Below, piece by piece: positions 11,130 through 23,684 of a stretch of 64,000 bases of DNA. A program made the position numbers and the translations under genes. Numbering within the stretch: the stretch's first letter is position 1; every line of letters starts with the position of its first letter. The DNA is from Boswellia sacra (taxonomy: Eukaryota > Streptophyta > Magnoliopsida > Sapindales > Burseraceae). The notes beneath the pieces were generated by a model, which saw nothing but the letters and a program-made list of their open reading frames with translations, searched no databases and was not told where the DNA came from. The DNA lies in assembly GCA_013180625.2 (NCBI GenBank), contig SNVD02003371.1, positions 1 to 64,000 of the forward strand, given 5' to 3'.

Positions 11130-12961
11130 TATAAACACTGAATTTTTGTGGCTTGATAATGAAATGAAGATGAATGTCAAGCAATGGAAATGATCGAAAG
11201 GAAAGGTGAGAGGGAATCAATGGAAGGTCTCCAAAGCTGACATGTGACTTCAAAATTCATCCAAAAGGAATCTATGATAAGTCATATACCGTTATGAAGC
11301 TACAGATGTCTAATTTTCATAGAAATTTATGGATTGTAAATCAGAGTTACACTTGAAAAGTTATGCATAATTGAACAGACAACGGTCAAATAGGAATATA
11401 CTACAAAGTGCCAAAAATGGAAGGGCCGGAAGGAGAATAGCCGACTGGCTGTCAAACAACTGCCCGACTATTGACCAACAACCAACCGGCAATCAAAAAC
11501 TCGCCTGGCTGTTTAGTGACAGTCGGTCGACGATTTGCCAACAACCACTCGGCGGTTAGTCTATTAATTTTGGAAATTTTCATTATGAACCTTCTATATT
11601 TGTTTCTTTACTTCCATTTTCAATTCTAACTCTCCACTATATAAACATCCCCTCCCCTCACTTTCAACACATACCAATTATCCAACATACCCTCTTAAAG
11701 ACGCCCTCGAGAATTCGAGAAGTTTTTTCTAGTTTAAAGATTTCTAGGCATTCTATTGGTCTAAACATGAAAAGGGTACGTCTTCAAAGCAGTCCTCTCT
11801 TCTTCCCCCTTATTTTTCTTATTTACTTTTCTTGCTTAGAATAAGCATGTTTAAGGTTTAATTTTATGGTTAGGAGCATGTTTAGGGTTTTATGAATTAT
11901 TTACCCCTCATTTGTTTTATGAGATGGATAAGCGTGTTGAGGTAAGTCTGCTTTCCCTTCTTTATTAAAATCATGCTATGGAATTTAAACTTCTTCGCGA
12001 ATGCTTAGAATCATGTTTAAGAGCACATGATTAGAAACATGATTCCGAAAACTTACGATTCTTTTGAAGCATGCTAGGAAATAGCATAGAATAGGTATGA
12101 ATTACCTTGTTTACCCCCTTGAAACATTTCGATTGAGTTAGAATAGCCTTGATTGATGTTAATTACTTGAATTAGGCTAGAAATGCTATCCTAGGCTAGA
12201 ATTGCCATATTTAGAATTAAAATCAAATGCTAGAATTGCAATAGGCTAGATTGCCATGACAGAATTATCAAATCTAGGTCGAAGTGCCATGATGCTAGAT
12301 TATGGCTTTGTATTTTGATTAATTGAAATATACAAATGTATGGATATACTTTGTCTAGAAGTATAATTGTATGATGCCATGAAGTGATGGTGGACTCACA
12401 ATGACGATGAGGGATCATTACTTAAAATATTTGAATGAATGAATGCTATATTTGAAGTGCCAAAGTATAATTACTTTATTTTATTATTGAAGAATAATGG
12501 ATGTAATCCTCTTCCCCTTTTCCCATGTTTGAAGGCAACGTAATCTATTCTCCTTCCTCTTTCTATGCATGAATATACTATTGCTTTGATTGGATAATCA
12601 CTTCACATGATTAATGAAGATAAAACATGAAATGTGTGCATAAAATTAATAACTTAAGCAGATTGTATGTCTACATGAGATATTTTAATTCGGTACACCC
12701 TAGTGGAGGCCGAAACTTGATCCGGGCGGGTCCAATGACTCATACCTAACTTCCTGAACCCATTTGTAAAGGGATGAAGGTAGTTTAGGTCTAAAGTGAA
12801 GGATCAGATTGCCCCCATTCATTCCCAATTAAAGAATTGGGTGGCAAATCCATTTCTCTAGATGTACCTATAGCTCATTTATGTTTTTTTAAGTCTCTAT
12901 AAAGGCTTTGACATAGTGTCGTGGTCGCAAACGCTCTGGCGGGATGAAAGGCCCGTTCACA
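11130..12961 (+). repeat. Family T LTR, copy T1 (about 1.83 kb)
   Basis: Starts TATAAACACTGAATTTTTG (ancestral TGTAGACAC inferred from 52,196) and ends GGGATGAAAGGCCCGTTCACA. Internal landmarks shared by all T LTRs: the CATATACCGTTATGAAGCTAC block (11,286), a GC-rich short-repeat block (11,430-11,560), stem-loop repeats (about 12,376), and the terminal block CAAACGCTCTGGCGGGATGAAAG. It is flanked upstream by the 3' UTR and PPT, so it is the 3' LTR of a plus-strand element. Confidence 0.8.
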
Positions 12962-13728
12962 ATATGAATGTATGAGTATAGCATGTTTACAAGTATAATA
13001 GAATAATTGTAAGATGCCATGAAGTGATGGTTGACTCATATTGATGGTGAGGGACCATAACTTATAAAATAATTGAATCCATGAATATGCATGTAAGAGG
13101 CTTTATAGACATTGAATAGACTCACATATGATGGTGAGGAATTCATTATCTATTAACTCTCGATTAGAATGTTTGTATCGAATGTGCATGCATAGCTTTC
13201 ATTATTGACTACTTGATTTATATGAATGTTATATTTGGAGTGTTAAAAGTAGAATTTGCTTTATTTGTTGAAGAGTAATGTAATCTTCTCCCCTATCCCC
13301 CATGTTTGAAGGAAATATAACTCTATTCTCCTCTCTCTTTCTATGGATGAATTTGTAACTGTTATTTGATTGAATAATCACCTCACATGCTTAACACAGA
13401 TAAATATAGAAATGTGTATAAAACGAACAACCTAGGTGGACTGTATGTCAATGTGAGGTATTTTTATTTGGTATAACCCAGTGGAGGTCTGATTCAGATC
13501 TGGGTGGGTCGAATGACTTGTACCTAACTTTCCCAACCCATAGCGGAAGGGATGATGAAAGTTTAGGTCCTGCAGCAAGAGATTAGATTGCCCCCATTCA
13601 TTCCTAATTGAATAATTCGATGGCAACTCCATTTCTCCACACGTGCCTATGGCTCGTATGTGTTCTCTTAAGCCTTGAAAAAGGCTTTGACACCTAGACG
13701 CTCTAGTAGGATGAAAGCCCCATTCACA
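12962..13728 (+). repeat. Partial second family T LTR (T1b)
   Basis: Repeats the 3' half of the preceding LTR, beginning in its middle (the GCCATGAAGTGATGG block at 13,017) and ending CCCCATTCACA before a primer site. The tandem half-LTR suggests unequal recombination or a truncated second element. Confidence 0.75.
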
Positions 13729-13729
13729 A

Positions 13730-13749
13730 TGGTGACTCTATTGAGGATA
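13730..13749 (+). promoter_or_regulatory. Candidate primer-binding site, family T
   Basis: TGGTGACTCTATTGAGGATA begins one base after the LTR end. The same site appears at 19,235-19,254 (minus) and 36,552-36,571. The TGGYGACTCCAC... form is typical of Tat/Ogre-type elements; I do not assign the priming tRNA. Confidence 0.6.
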
Positions 13750-14541
13750 AGAGATGTTGATTCCGATTGGGATACCGAATTTTAATAGCTCATATTGACA
13801 TTTTGCGTCTTTGTGTTACTACACTTTTGCACACAATAAGCTTAACTGCCTAAACTAGCCATGTGGCATTGGCATAAGAAGTTTTTGGGTCCATTCGACC
13901 CCTAGACGACTCATGCTGGTGTTAACACCTTTGAGCACGTACCATTAAATTGGTATAAAAAGAGACTGACCCAAGGGGACATCTCTCGCTCAAAAGAGCC
14001 CAAACCATTAGACCCTTGAGACTCAAGCCCATGTAGATGACTCTAGAAATTTTGAATAGGATAAATATCCAAAACCCATGTTGAAATACATGTCTATGGA
14101 TGTAAATTCCACATGATTGGAATAGCATCAACTCAAAGCTCATAAAACCATGAACGAATGACACATGTCGAGTCACCCATAAGAACAAAATAGGGACATG
14201 TGCCACGAGTTAAGGTTATCATGACGTTTAGAGAGCCATGTTATGATAAGCATGAAGAATCCAACATCAACATGTTTGTTAGAAATAAGTGAGAGAATCT
14301 CGCATTTCCACATGCCATGACGATGGCTTGGGAATGAGGCAATAAATCCTAGTTAAAGAGACTTAACCTCACGTGTGTAGGAGAAATAAGGTTGGAAGGC
14401 TGAAAGTGTGTCTTTGCCCTTGTATGAGCATGCATCATATCATGCATGCATGCGTGGCATTAACACCTTTGTTTTGCACCCATTATAGCTTGGGTTAGAT
14501 GACGTGGTCATTTGACAAGGCAAGAAGAACTAGTTGGCAAA

Positions 14542-15084
14542 ATGGCTGCACCTAATAACAATAATGCTGAAAGGGCTCAAGTGAGGGCTGATGTCATCGT
14601 GCTCCCATAATAAATGGCCCAACTCATCAAAGCTCTACGAAATATGCCTAATTGCATGAATCAGCCTCCACTCAAGGGTAATGATGGTGAAACTAGCCAA
14701 GGCAGAGATAGAGGGAAAAGCCTAATCAATCAAGAAGAACCAGAATCAGTCAAATAGTTGGCCAAAGACATGGATAAGGTCCAATCCCTCTTGAAGCAAA
14801 AGGGACTGAAAAGGGTCGAAGACCTGGATGATATTTTGCTCATTGGGGACAACGATTTGCCTCCCAAATTTTGCATACCAAACTTGCCCAAGTTTAATGG
14901 AGAGGGTAATCCAAAGACGCATCTAAGAAAGTATACAGTCGTCATGGCCACCACTCCTTTGTCAAATAAGCACAAATTAAAGTACTTCACGCTATTCCTA
15001 GAAGATAATACAGTAGTATGGTACCGTGACCACCCCAAGAGAGTTTGACAAGATTGGAAGGAACTTTTCGAAGAATTTGTAGAG
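14542..15084 (+). pseudogene. Family T gag, 5' part (interrupted)
   Basis: One frame from ATG 14,542 is broken by in-frame stops at about 14,608-14,613 and 14,755. It then gives a typical Ty3/gypsy capsid segment: PPKFCIPNLPKFNGEGNPKTHL, YFTLFLEDNTVVWYRDHP, and DWKELFEEFVE after one more stop (TGA about 15,046). These match the conserved capsid core (PF-x-G-x2-P, W-Y-x-L, W-x2-L-x2-F). It is cut at 15,084 by the solo LTR and resumes at 16,499. Confidence 0.8.
15080..15084. repeat. Target-site duplication, left copy (TAGAG)
   Basis: Identical to 16,494-16,498 on the other side of the solo LTR. Confidence 0.9.
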
Positions 15085-16493
15085 TGATGCGTTCGAAACT
15101 AGCAAGTATACTAGTCGCACAAGTAATAAAGTGATGAGTAAGATATCGTTCCCACGAGGATTGATTCTAATTAAATTTGTTATTCGAAAGCAAAAACAGA
15201 GTAAATGGGGGGTTTTGTTGATTGATTAACTAAGTGAAATAATAATGCAAACGAAGAATAACAAAACAGAAAGTTAATTCGAATGAAAAATCAATGAGAG
15301 AAAGCTGGTTAAGGGATCCTTCTCTACCACAAGATATGGATTTGCGAATTAATCGTAGAATTGTCATCCAATTACAGCATTGAAGTTATCAACCGTAGAT
15401 AACAACAAGCTCTGTTATCCCAATCTTTCCTTACTTTGTTGTTAAATAAAATAGGCTCTTTACTTAATCTCTATCCATTAAACAACCTAGAACAAGCTCT
15501 CTAAATTTAATTCAATGGATGCATTATGAAAAGAAAGACAGGTTGATCTAAGCAATAAACACACAAGCTCGGATTATTTAACTTAGGTTATATTCTCCAA
15601 TTGCAATCTCTGATCACAATTTTGCTACTAATGATTAGAAATTCAAGACAATTACGGATCAAGATTTCTAGTCTAGCAATAGAAAATATCCAGATTATAT
15701 TCAGTTGGCCACCCAAATACAATCCAGCAAGCAATCATAAGCATTAAACATGGGAAAATACAAGCAACTTCAATTAGAGAATTGGATAACAATTCCTTGC
15801 ACAATCAACTTACAAAAACCATATCAGGGGCTTTGAAATCACCCTCAACCAATTCAGATTCAGTTACACATGTTTAAGAACGTGGTAAATACAATACAAC
15901 ATGGAGACATTCCAGAAAATGAAAGGGAAGGGAAAAACTTAGCAAATTTGATGTAATTCTCTTTGGATTGTAGTTCTTCCTCTTTCCAAGCTTCCTTTCT
16001 CCTTCAAGAACTCCAAGAGATGAAAGAATTCCAGAGCTGCAGCCTCCACCACGTTCTCCCCCTCTTCAAGTTATCAAAATAAAACCCTAAAATGTGTTTA
16101 AATACTCTGCTACAGTGAATTGCTACAGTGCCCGTATTATACATGCTACAGTGACTTGTGGAATTATATTTCTATACATCTCACACTGTTTTGATTAGAA
16201 CTTTTGGTACACTGAATGGATTTATAAACCGTAAATTTCTCCAGAAAATAGACTTCGAGAGCTTTCCAACGGTATATATATGTCATCGGGTTCATTGTAT
16301 ATCAATACAATTAAATCCGAGAAGATGGTTGACTAGCAGAGGTGAAAATGAAGGGTTTTACTCCATTTTTGTGCAAGTTGCTCCAAAACTCCTACAAACA
16401 TCAAAACACACAAAAACATAAAAATACCACAGAATATAGCAAAGAAACATGGACGAATTGATATAAAAGTAATACATAAATAGACACCTATCA
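15085..16493 (-). mobile_element. Solo LTR of the cargo-carrying Athila-like family (1409 bp)
   Basis: The plus strand reads TGATGCGTTCGAAACTAGC ... AATAGACACCTATCA, the reverse complement of the copy A/B LTR, complete end to end and flanked by perfect 5-bp duplications (TAGAG). There is no internal region, so the element was reduced by LTR-LTR recombination. It sits inside the family T gag exactly where capsid helix sequence is interrupted. Confidence 0.95.
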
Positions 16494-16498
16494 TAGAG
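16494..16498. repeat. Target-site duplication, right copy (TAGAG)
   Basis: Pairs with 15,080-15,084. Confidence 0.9.
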
Positions 16499-16670
16499 CA
16501 GTACTGTCACAATACCTAACTAGGGTAGCTTTGAGGGATTTGGAGATGACACATCAAAAGCCCAACAAGACCTTCTCAAAGTATCTAGTCCGTTGGAGGG
16601 CCAAGGCTGCCAAGATGACCACCAAGCCTACGGAGAAGGACCATGTTCACATGGTAATCAACAACTTGAG
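16499..16670 (+). pseudogene. Family T gag, continuation after the solo LTR
   Basis: CAGTACTGTCACAATACC continues the capsid frame for six codons after FVE, then a stop and a frameshift follow. From 16,531 it reads RDLEMTHQKPNKTFSKYLVR then WRAKAAKM, the conserved gag helix after the interruption. At about 16,670 it runs directly into the middle of an LTR, an illegitimate junction. Confidence 0.75.
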
Positions 16671-16975
16671 TGGACTGTATGTCAATATAAGGAATTTTTA
16701 TTTGGTATACCCTAATGGAGATTGGATTTTGATCGGGGTGGGTCGAATGACTTGTACTTTACTTCCTGAACCTATCTCTGAAGGGATGAGGGTAGTTTAG
16801 GTCCTCAAGCGAGGGATCAAATTGCCCCCATTCATTCCCAATTGAATAATTGGGTGGTAACTCCATTTCTGCAAACATGCCTATTACTCGTTTGTGTTCT
16901 CTTAACTCTCGAAAGAGGCTTTGATAAAGTGTCATGGTCACAAACGCTCTGGCGGGATGAAAGCCTCATTCATAG
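16670..16975 (+). repeat. Family T LTR 3'-end fragment
   Basis: Matches the last 300 bp of the T LTR (GGACTGTATGTCAAT, then CGCTCTGGCGGGATGAAAG), ending near ATTCATA. The small reverse-strand frame here is an artefact. Confidence 0.75.
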
Positions 16976-16989
16976 ATGGCTTGCAAAGT

Positions 16990-17527
16990 AAGGAGGATGA
17001 CTATTTATATTGGAGGGGGGTTAAAATGAAAAAGGAAGCAAAGAAACAAATATGAAAGGTCCGTGACTAAAAGTTTTGAAAATAAATGACCAATAGTCAG
17101 GCAGCTGTTGGCAAACCATCAGGTGCCTGTCTAACAGCTAGGCAACTATCTGACAGTCGAGTATCTATTGGTTAATAGCTAGGCGGCTATTCACCTTCAA
17201 TCCTTCCTATTTTGCCATTTTTCAGTACGACCCATTTTGATCTTCATCTGTTCGTTCGCACATAACCTTTTGAATTCAACTCTGATTTGTGATCCGTAAA
17301 TTTCTATGAAATCTAGGCATCCTTAGGTTCACAATAGTATATGACTTATCAATAGACACATTTTAGATTAATTTTGTGAGTTTTTTGAAGTCACATGTCA
17401 GTTTTGGAGACCCTTCATCAATTCCTTCTCACTGCTTTCCTCTTTAGCTTCCAAGGGCATTTCGATCATTTCTTTCGCTCAACATTCATCTTCATTTCAT
17501 CATTGAGCCTCAAAATTAGTGTCTATA
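16990..17527 (-). repeat. Family T LTR 5'-end fragment, inverted
   Basis: Reverse complement of the first 540 bp of the LTR. The 5' terminus is TATAGACACTAATTTTGAGG at 17,527. It includes the GC-rich repeat block (17,095-17,200). Together with the preceding fragment it makes a head-to-head rearrangement. Confidence 0.75.
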
Positions 17528-17599
17528 GTGTTGCTACCAACTTCTCTCTAAATATCAATAATACCATTTTTATAATCATGTGGACCTAATCCTTTTCAC

Positions 17600-18324
17600 T
17601 AGGGCGATCAACCATTAGAACTACCTTTTCCCTCCATCAAGCTACATAGGTAGCAAAAGTCTCATTGTTTCCCTAATGGGTAGTCTCCAATTCCTGCGTA
17701 GAAACGTCAAGTTGACAATTATAGATCTATTGCTTTACAAATCTCTCGGGCAAACTCTATCCAATCCTACTGTACAGATTTCCTTAATTGGCAGTACCAT
17801 ATTATTGCCTGCCCCTCCAATGATAGTAAAAACATATGAGTAATTTGCTACTAAAATAAACTAGTTGTTCCCATCATAGTAGCACACTACATCAAATGGT
17901 TTTTTAGATCTCCCCTCCTACTGAACTTTAGTAAGTCAGACATTCAAAATTTGGTGGGAGATCCAATTGAATGTCACATAGATCACTAACACCTTCCAAC
18001 TCTTTCTCCTTGATGATGGACTGCAATTTCTCCATATCTCTGAGTGGTTGTCTCATAGATTCTAGGCCCTTTGACTTCATATAATCCTCTTTGTCAAAGA
18101 ATTCTACATCATCTTCTCCAGTGTTTTTCTCTTTCTCCTTTCCCTTATTACGACTAGTACTAGCACCTTCGCCATTGTTATCGCCAATAGGTGTTTGTTG
18201 TGATAGCCTAGTAATCATAATCTCAATTAAGTGAGCCATTGACTGCCTTAGTGTCTCCATATCCATCCTCATCTTATCCATCTCTTCAATCAAATGCTGA
18301 TTGTTGGCCATTGCCCTGGTTACC
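17600..18324 (-). pseudogene. Family T gag, minus strand, copy T2 (degenerate)
   Basis: The best frame starts at Met near 18,326 (MVTRAMANNQHLIEEM) inside a longer open frame. It has a helical N-terminus, a charged linker (GKEKEKNTGEDD) and PPNF; after a stop near 17,928 a decayed capsid remnant follows (SLEGQAIIWYCQL, then WIEFARVICKAIDL). Its LTR and primer site are upstream at 19,235-21,650, so this is the 5' part of a minus-strand element. No nucleocapsid or pol is attached. Confidence 0.65.
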
Positions 18325-18455
18325 ATAGCTATTGCTCTTTGGAGTCTTCTTTCGACTCTCACCCAACATTCACCTTCTCCGACCCAAGCTATTGTGGCTA
18401 CAAAACAAAAAGTTAGAATGATGCATGAAATGCATTCATGACCACATGAATGCAT

Positions 18456-19230
18456 GGATGCTCACTCAATACAGTTACATACATTACGAATACATTCTCC
18501 TCCCAACCTTATTCCTCTTACACAATTGGCATAGTCTCTTTCCTAGGATCTTTGACTTGTCTCTTTCCTAAGATCTTTGACTTGTCTCCAATCAACATGG
18601 GATATGAAGATTTTAACTCTGTAATTTGGGCATGAATTCCTTTATCACTAAGATATTATGAGGACAATTCCAAAGGATTTACTCAATTTCAATTGCATAC
18701 ATGATCATCAAAAACTTGATAACCTCCTCATGGTTTCTTTCAACTTTTGAGTGACCTTCCAACAATCAAGGGTTGATAACCTCTGCTTGGTCATTATCAA
18801 CTTGGTTATTAAAGGAGATCATCATATGGATTATATAATGGGTAAGCCACATGGGTCTGTGATCATTCGTGGCTTAGTGCAAGAGTTTCATATCCAAATA
18901 TGCAAAAAGTTTTTGGGAAACCCTAAAGGAAATTACTAAATTCATCTATATGGGCTTCGGTTACAAGGGTCCAATGTTCAAGGGCTCCTGTAAGCGAGAG
19001 ATGCCTCCTTGGCCTAATCTCTTTTTATGCCAAAAAGAATTGGTACGTGCTCAGAGGTGGTGACAGTGATGGGAATCGTCAATGGGTTGAATGGAGTCAA
19101 GAGTTTCTAACATCAAAGCCACACGACTAAAGATAAGGGAAGTTATGCATTGTGTGCAAGTATAATGATGCAAAGAATAAACATTAACATAACAAAACAA
19201 AGGACTCAGCAATCCCTTTGGAATCAACTT
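18456..19230 (-). other. Leader between primer site and gag, element T2
   Basis: Non-coding 5' leader of the minus-strand element. Small frames on either strand have no family resemblance. Confidence 0.5.
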
Positions 19231-19234
19231 CTCT

Positions 19235-19254
19235 TATCCCTAATGGAGTCACCA
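19235..19254 (-). promoter_or_regulatory. Candidate primer-binding site, element T2
   Basis: The minus strand reads TGGTGACTCCATTAGGGATA next to the LTR end (CTAGTTCATA). Confidence 0.6.
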
Positions 19255-19255
19255 T

Positions 19256-21650
19256 TATGAACTAGGCTTTCATCCTACCAGAGCCATTCCAACTACGACA
19301 CTATGCCAAAGACTATTAAGGACTTAAGGAAACACAAAAAAAGTCAAAAAGGCAAGCATGGAGAATGAAATGGAGTAGTCTTCCATGTATAACCATGGGA
19401 AAATTGTGAATGATGGCAGATCAATCTCTTACTTCTAGACCAAAACTACCTTCACCGCTTCAGAGATAGGTTTGAGAAGTTAAGTACGAGACTAAACCTC
19501 GGTCGAATGTAAATCCAACATCCACCCAGGTTTACTAAATCTGAGGTTTTTATTATATTAATGTTTATTTTGTTAATCCTAATTCATTTTCACACACAAC
19601 TTGTTCTATCTTTATTGGCATTTGAGGTGTGGCCATGTTATAAATTCAAAGAAAGGAGGGAGGAGGATAGAGTTACAATTATAGAAAACATGAGGAAATG
19701 GCGAAAGAGATTACATGATTCTATAAATGCATAAAATAAAAGAAAAGGTAAAAAGTTGTGGAAAATCATCCACTGATATCCTCCAAATGACAATAGCAAC
19801 AAAATAACGTGAATAAAAGCATTAAAATCAACCATTCATAGATCAGCACAATTAAGTGAGATAAAACCTAATTAAGCAATAAATCCCTCACCATCAATGT
19901 GAGTTCACTTATTACTTATTAGATCTCGATCACTCAACGCAAAGAAAATAGCATGACAACATGGCATTGGTTCAAAAAACTAACAAATAAGACGAAACCA
20001 CATCACATTCATGCCATTAAAGATAAGCACAAACAAATAAGACGAAACCAACTTAAGCAATAAATCTCTCACCACCTATTGTGAGTCCATCTATCACTAT
20101 TTGATTCCAACTCGCAAGACACAAAGAAAAATAACATGGTATTAATTAACATGTTAATAAATTTCTAATCATGCAATCCACGTATTATGTTCATATCCAT
20201 GCTATTCTCATGGAAATGTATCCAAGTAAAATATAGAATTATCATAGCAACAACATAAATAACAACAAATGAGAAACTATCAAAGTAATGACTCTTCAAC
20301 AACAATTATGAGGTTGTCATTACTTATCAACTCCCTTCAAGAAATAAAAGACATAAAAGAGAAAGAAAAGATGCATATTTCATAATCAAATCACCCCCAA
20401 AACATACTTCTAACATGACATTTTTCAAATCAAAGTTTGATATCAAAGCATTGGTCCCTGACCATCAATCGTGAGTCCACCAAGACATCTCAATCAACAG
20501 ATAAGAAAAGAAGACAAGAAAAAAGGAAAAAGAAGAGAACATAAAAAAAACATGTTAACCTTAACATGAGTCTAGCACATTATCACATATTAGACATGAA
20601 TTAACATACAATTAAACATAGTTCACATCAAAATAATGATCCCCCAACACCAATTATGGGTCGACCATCATGTTCAATAAATGATAGAGAAGGAGTAGAA
20701 GAAGAAATAGAATTATAACATTAAAGCATTATTAATTTCAAAACAAAAGTCCCCCACCAACAGTTGTGAGTCCACTACTACTTATCCGTGAACAAAGAAA
20801 TAGAAGAAGAAGAAGAAGAAGAAGAAGGGGATAATCATAATCTCAGAAAAGCATATAAGAAATATTATTCCTAACATGATTCTAAACATGTTGTCACTCA
20901 TAATCCTAGCATGATTCTAACGTACGTAGGCCTAAGACTTGTGTACTAGCATATGAAACACATATATAATCCTAATGATTCTAAGAAAACAAGCAAACAT
21001 ACAAAAACAAACATAGGATGTCCTCAAAACTTACCTGAATTCTGGCATTACCAGAAGCAGAATCTTCACTTTGATAGGCGCCCTAAAATAATCCAAAGCG
21101 CACCTTTGGACACTAAAAACTCCTTCAAAATGACACTTTAGGAAGACTCCCAATACCTCTCAATTCCTACTCTCCAAACTCTCTGGTAACACTCAAATGG
21201 GTGTGAGAATCAATGGATTTCTATGCCTTTGATGAACAGTAATGTTTCTTTACATAGGCATTGGGTGAGCACGTAAAATGATGCAAGACCAATGTAGGAT
21301 TCAAGACAACAAGTGTGCGCCTGTGTCTCAAGCATGCACCTATTGTGACCTAGCTGACAGGTGTGTGCCTATTCAAAGGCTTATAAGTACAAAATCCTAC
21401 TATCTGGACAGATGGAGTTTGTGATGAAAATCTCAAAGGGCAGACGTGCGCCTATCATAGGCCTATCCCTAATTAAGTATTGTATAACCTCTAATTTCTA
21501 CCTTCCTCTGGTGTTTAATGACTGTTTTATCTACTTTCCCTATATCCTAGTGTCTCTTTTTGAAGTTCTAATGCCTTTTAGATTCAATTATGCATCTAGT
21601 TAGTGTGTCTCGCTATCATCATCAGCCATCTAAACTATAAGTCAAAATCT
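19256..21650 (-). repeat. Family T LTR, copy T2 (about 2.4 kb, diverged)
   Basis: The terminal block (reverse complement of GCTCTGG-AGGATGAAAGCC) is at 19,260-19,290. Stem-loop repeats are at 19,887, about 20,068, 20,458 and 20,748. The 5' end is near TATAAATACTAGATTTTGAC at about 21,650 and is blurred against the neighbouring copia sequence. It also holds a GAA microsatellite (20,806-20,827). Confidence 0.65.
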
Positions 21651-21654
21651 AGTA

Positions 21655-23684
21655 TTTATAGTCACAAGTAGGATTTGATTGCTACCCATTAATAACTCCC
21701 ACTACATATCAGATATCTTGCTTAATACTTAGAGATGCATATATGAGACTTCCAATAGCAGAGGCATGTAGGATTTATCTCATCCCTTTCTCTTCTTGAG
21801 AAGACTAAAGAGACTGCTCTCGACAAAAATTAACTCCATACCTTAAAGGTAATAATCCTTCCTTAGAGTTCTACATTGCAAATTTTGGCAGAATCTTCTC
21901 TATGTAGGAGCCTAAGACGATGCTAGTTTCTTGTTCTTCCTATCACTTATGAGTTAGATCCCAAGAATATAACTAGCCTCTCCCAAATCTTTCATTTGGA
22001 ATTGCTCAGCTACCCAAAACATCATTCCAAATGAGTAGTATAACATCAACATGTAGAATGAGAAATATAACCTTTTTGTCTTATAATCTCTTGTTGAGAC
22101 AAAGCTTGTCTACATTTTGAGTAAAACCATAGGTTTTGATTGTTTGATCAAACCTTAAGTTCCAAGACTTGATGTTTGTTAAAGAACATATGATGCAACT
22201 AAAAGGTTACAACATTCTTGGCCTTTCTTTATGTAACCCTTTGGTTGTATCATATAGATACTTTCGTCAAAATTTCCACTCAAGAATGTTGTCTTTGCAT
22301 CCATTTGCCATATCTCATGATCAAAATGAGTGGTAATGGATAAGAGAATCCAAATTGATTTTAGCATAGCCATTGGCAAGAAGGTTTCATTATAGTTGAT
22401 CCTTTCGTTTTGGGTGTAACCTTTAGCCACTGGCCTTACCTTGAAGGTCCCAACCTTCCCATCAACTCATCTCTTTCTATTGTAGACCTATTTACACCCT
22501 ATGGATTTTATCCTTTTAGGTGCATTTACAAGTTCCCAGACAAAATTAGAATACATCTATTCTATTTCAGATTCCATAGCTTTTTGCCAACTATTAGCAT
22601 TTGCATCATTCACTACTTCTTCATAAGTAGCAGGATCAAATTCATTTCCTCTAGTATAGTATGATACTCTTATGAATCTATCAGGTTATCTTATAATCCT
22701 CCTACTATGTTGAGGCACCATAGGAGTTTGTCTAATAATCCTCCCACTATGTCGAGGTACCATAGGAGGTTGTGTAACTGGATTTTTGGTTTCTTTTGTT
22801 CTTAAAGTGGATGTTGAACCTCTAAAACTATCATTACTAATCAAATCAATGTTAGCTTCTTTGGACATTGCTTCTAATATTACCTTGCTTTTAGGCATAT
22901 AAATCTTCATAAAGTTGACCTTTAAGTGAATTGCAATCAAATTGCAGATTCCTTCACATCAGATTAACTATAGAAGCATTATCCTCTTGTACCTTTTAGG
23001 GTTTCCGAAATACAAGTGGATATTTTTGAATAGCTTATATGCATTAAACTATGTCCAAAAGAGTTCTACTCCTTCTCTTTACTACTCTAGTGAGTTGGAA
23101 TAATGCACCATTGTCATGAGAGGTTTTCACTACTATGATCTGATTGTAGTTATTTGATCTATTTACACAAATGCTTTCAACATAATCCTTTACCTTTTGA
23201 ACTCTTCAAAAGTTAGAGATTTATGATGCATTAAGTAAGTATACCCATATCATCAGTAATCATTCTATGAAATACTCATATATGCTTCATCTATTCACTT
23301 TAATTGGTGCATAAGCATCTTTATGTACCAAATCAGTACAATCTTTAACTCTATTTCCTTTAGCCTTAAAATGGCTTGCAAGAAAATTCTTTCTTACCAG
23401 GCTTGATTCATAGGTTGGTATAGGTTCAATCTCTAACAAGTTTAGCGTCCTTCCTTAACCTTCCTTTGAATCCCTTTAATCAACATCTTTATGTACCAAA
23501 TCAGTACAATCTTTAACTCTATTTCCTTTATCCTTAAAATGGCTTGTAGGAAAAATCGTTCTTTACCAGGCTTGATTCATAGGTTGGTATAGGTTCAATC
23601 TCTAACAAGTTTAGTGTCCTTCCTTAACCTTCCTTTGAATCCTTTTAATCAAATTGGCCCAATAAGAAATGCGAAAGACTAGTC
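21655..23684 (-). pseudogene. Ty1/copia pol relic (integrase end to RT)
   Basis: Minus-strand pieces in order: an integrase-side segment near 23,400-23,600 (EPIPTYESSL, then LVHKDAYAP); the linker before RT (PRHSGRIIRQTP; DPATYEEVVNDANANSWQKA at 22,580-22,640); the RT core (KGYTQNERINYNETFLPMA, then IWQMDAKTTFLSGN at 22,280-22,430); and the RT/RNase H side (YASAIGSLIYASL near 21,760). Stops and frameshifts are frequent, so it is dead. The order linker-RT-RNase H and the KGYTQ / MDAKTTFL motifs are specific to Ty1/copia. Its LTRs were not found next to it; both ends abut family T LTR 5' ends. Confidence 0.85.
23316..23651. repeat. 168-bp tandem duplication inside the copia relic
   Basis: CATCTTTATGTACCAAATCAG begins at 23,316 and again at 23,484. 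The two 168-bp units are nearly identical, so the duplication is more recent than most damage in the relic. Confidence 0.9.
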
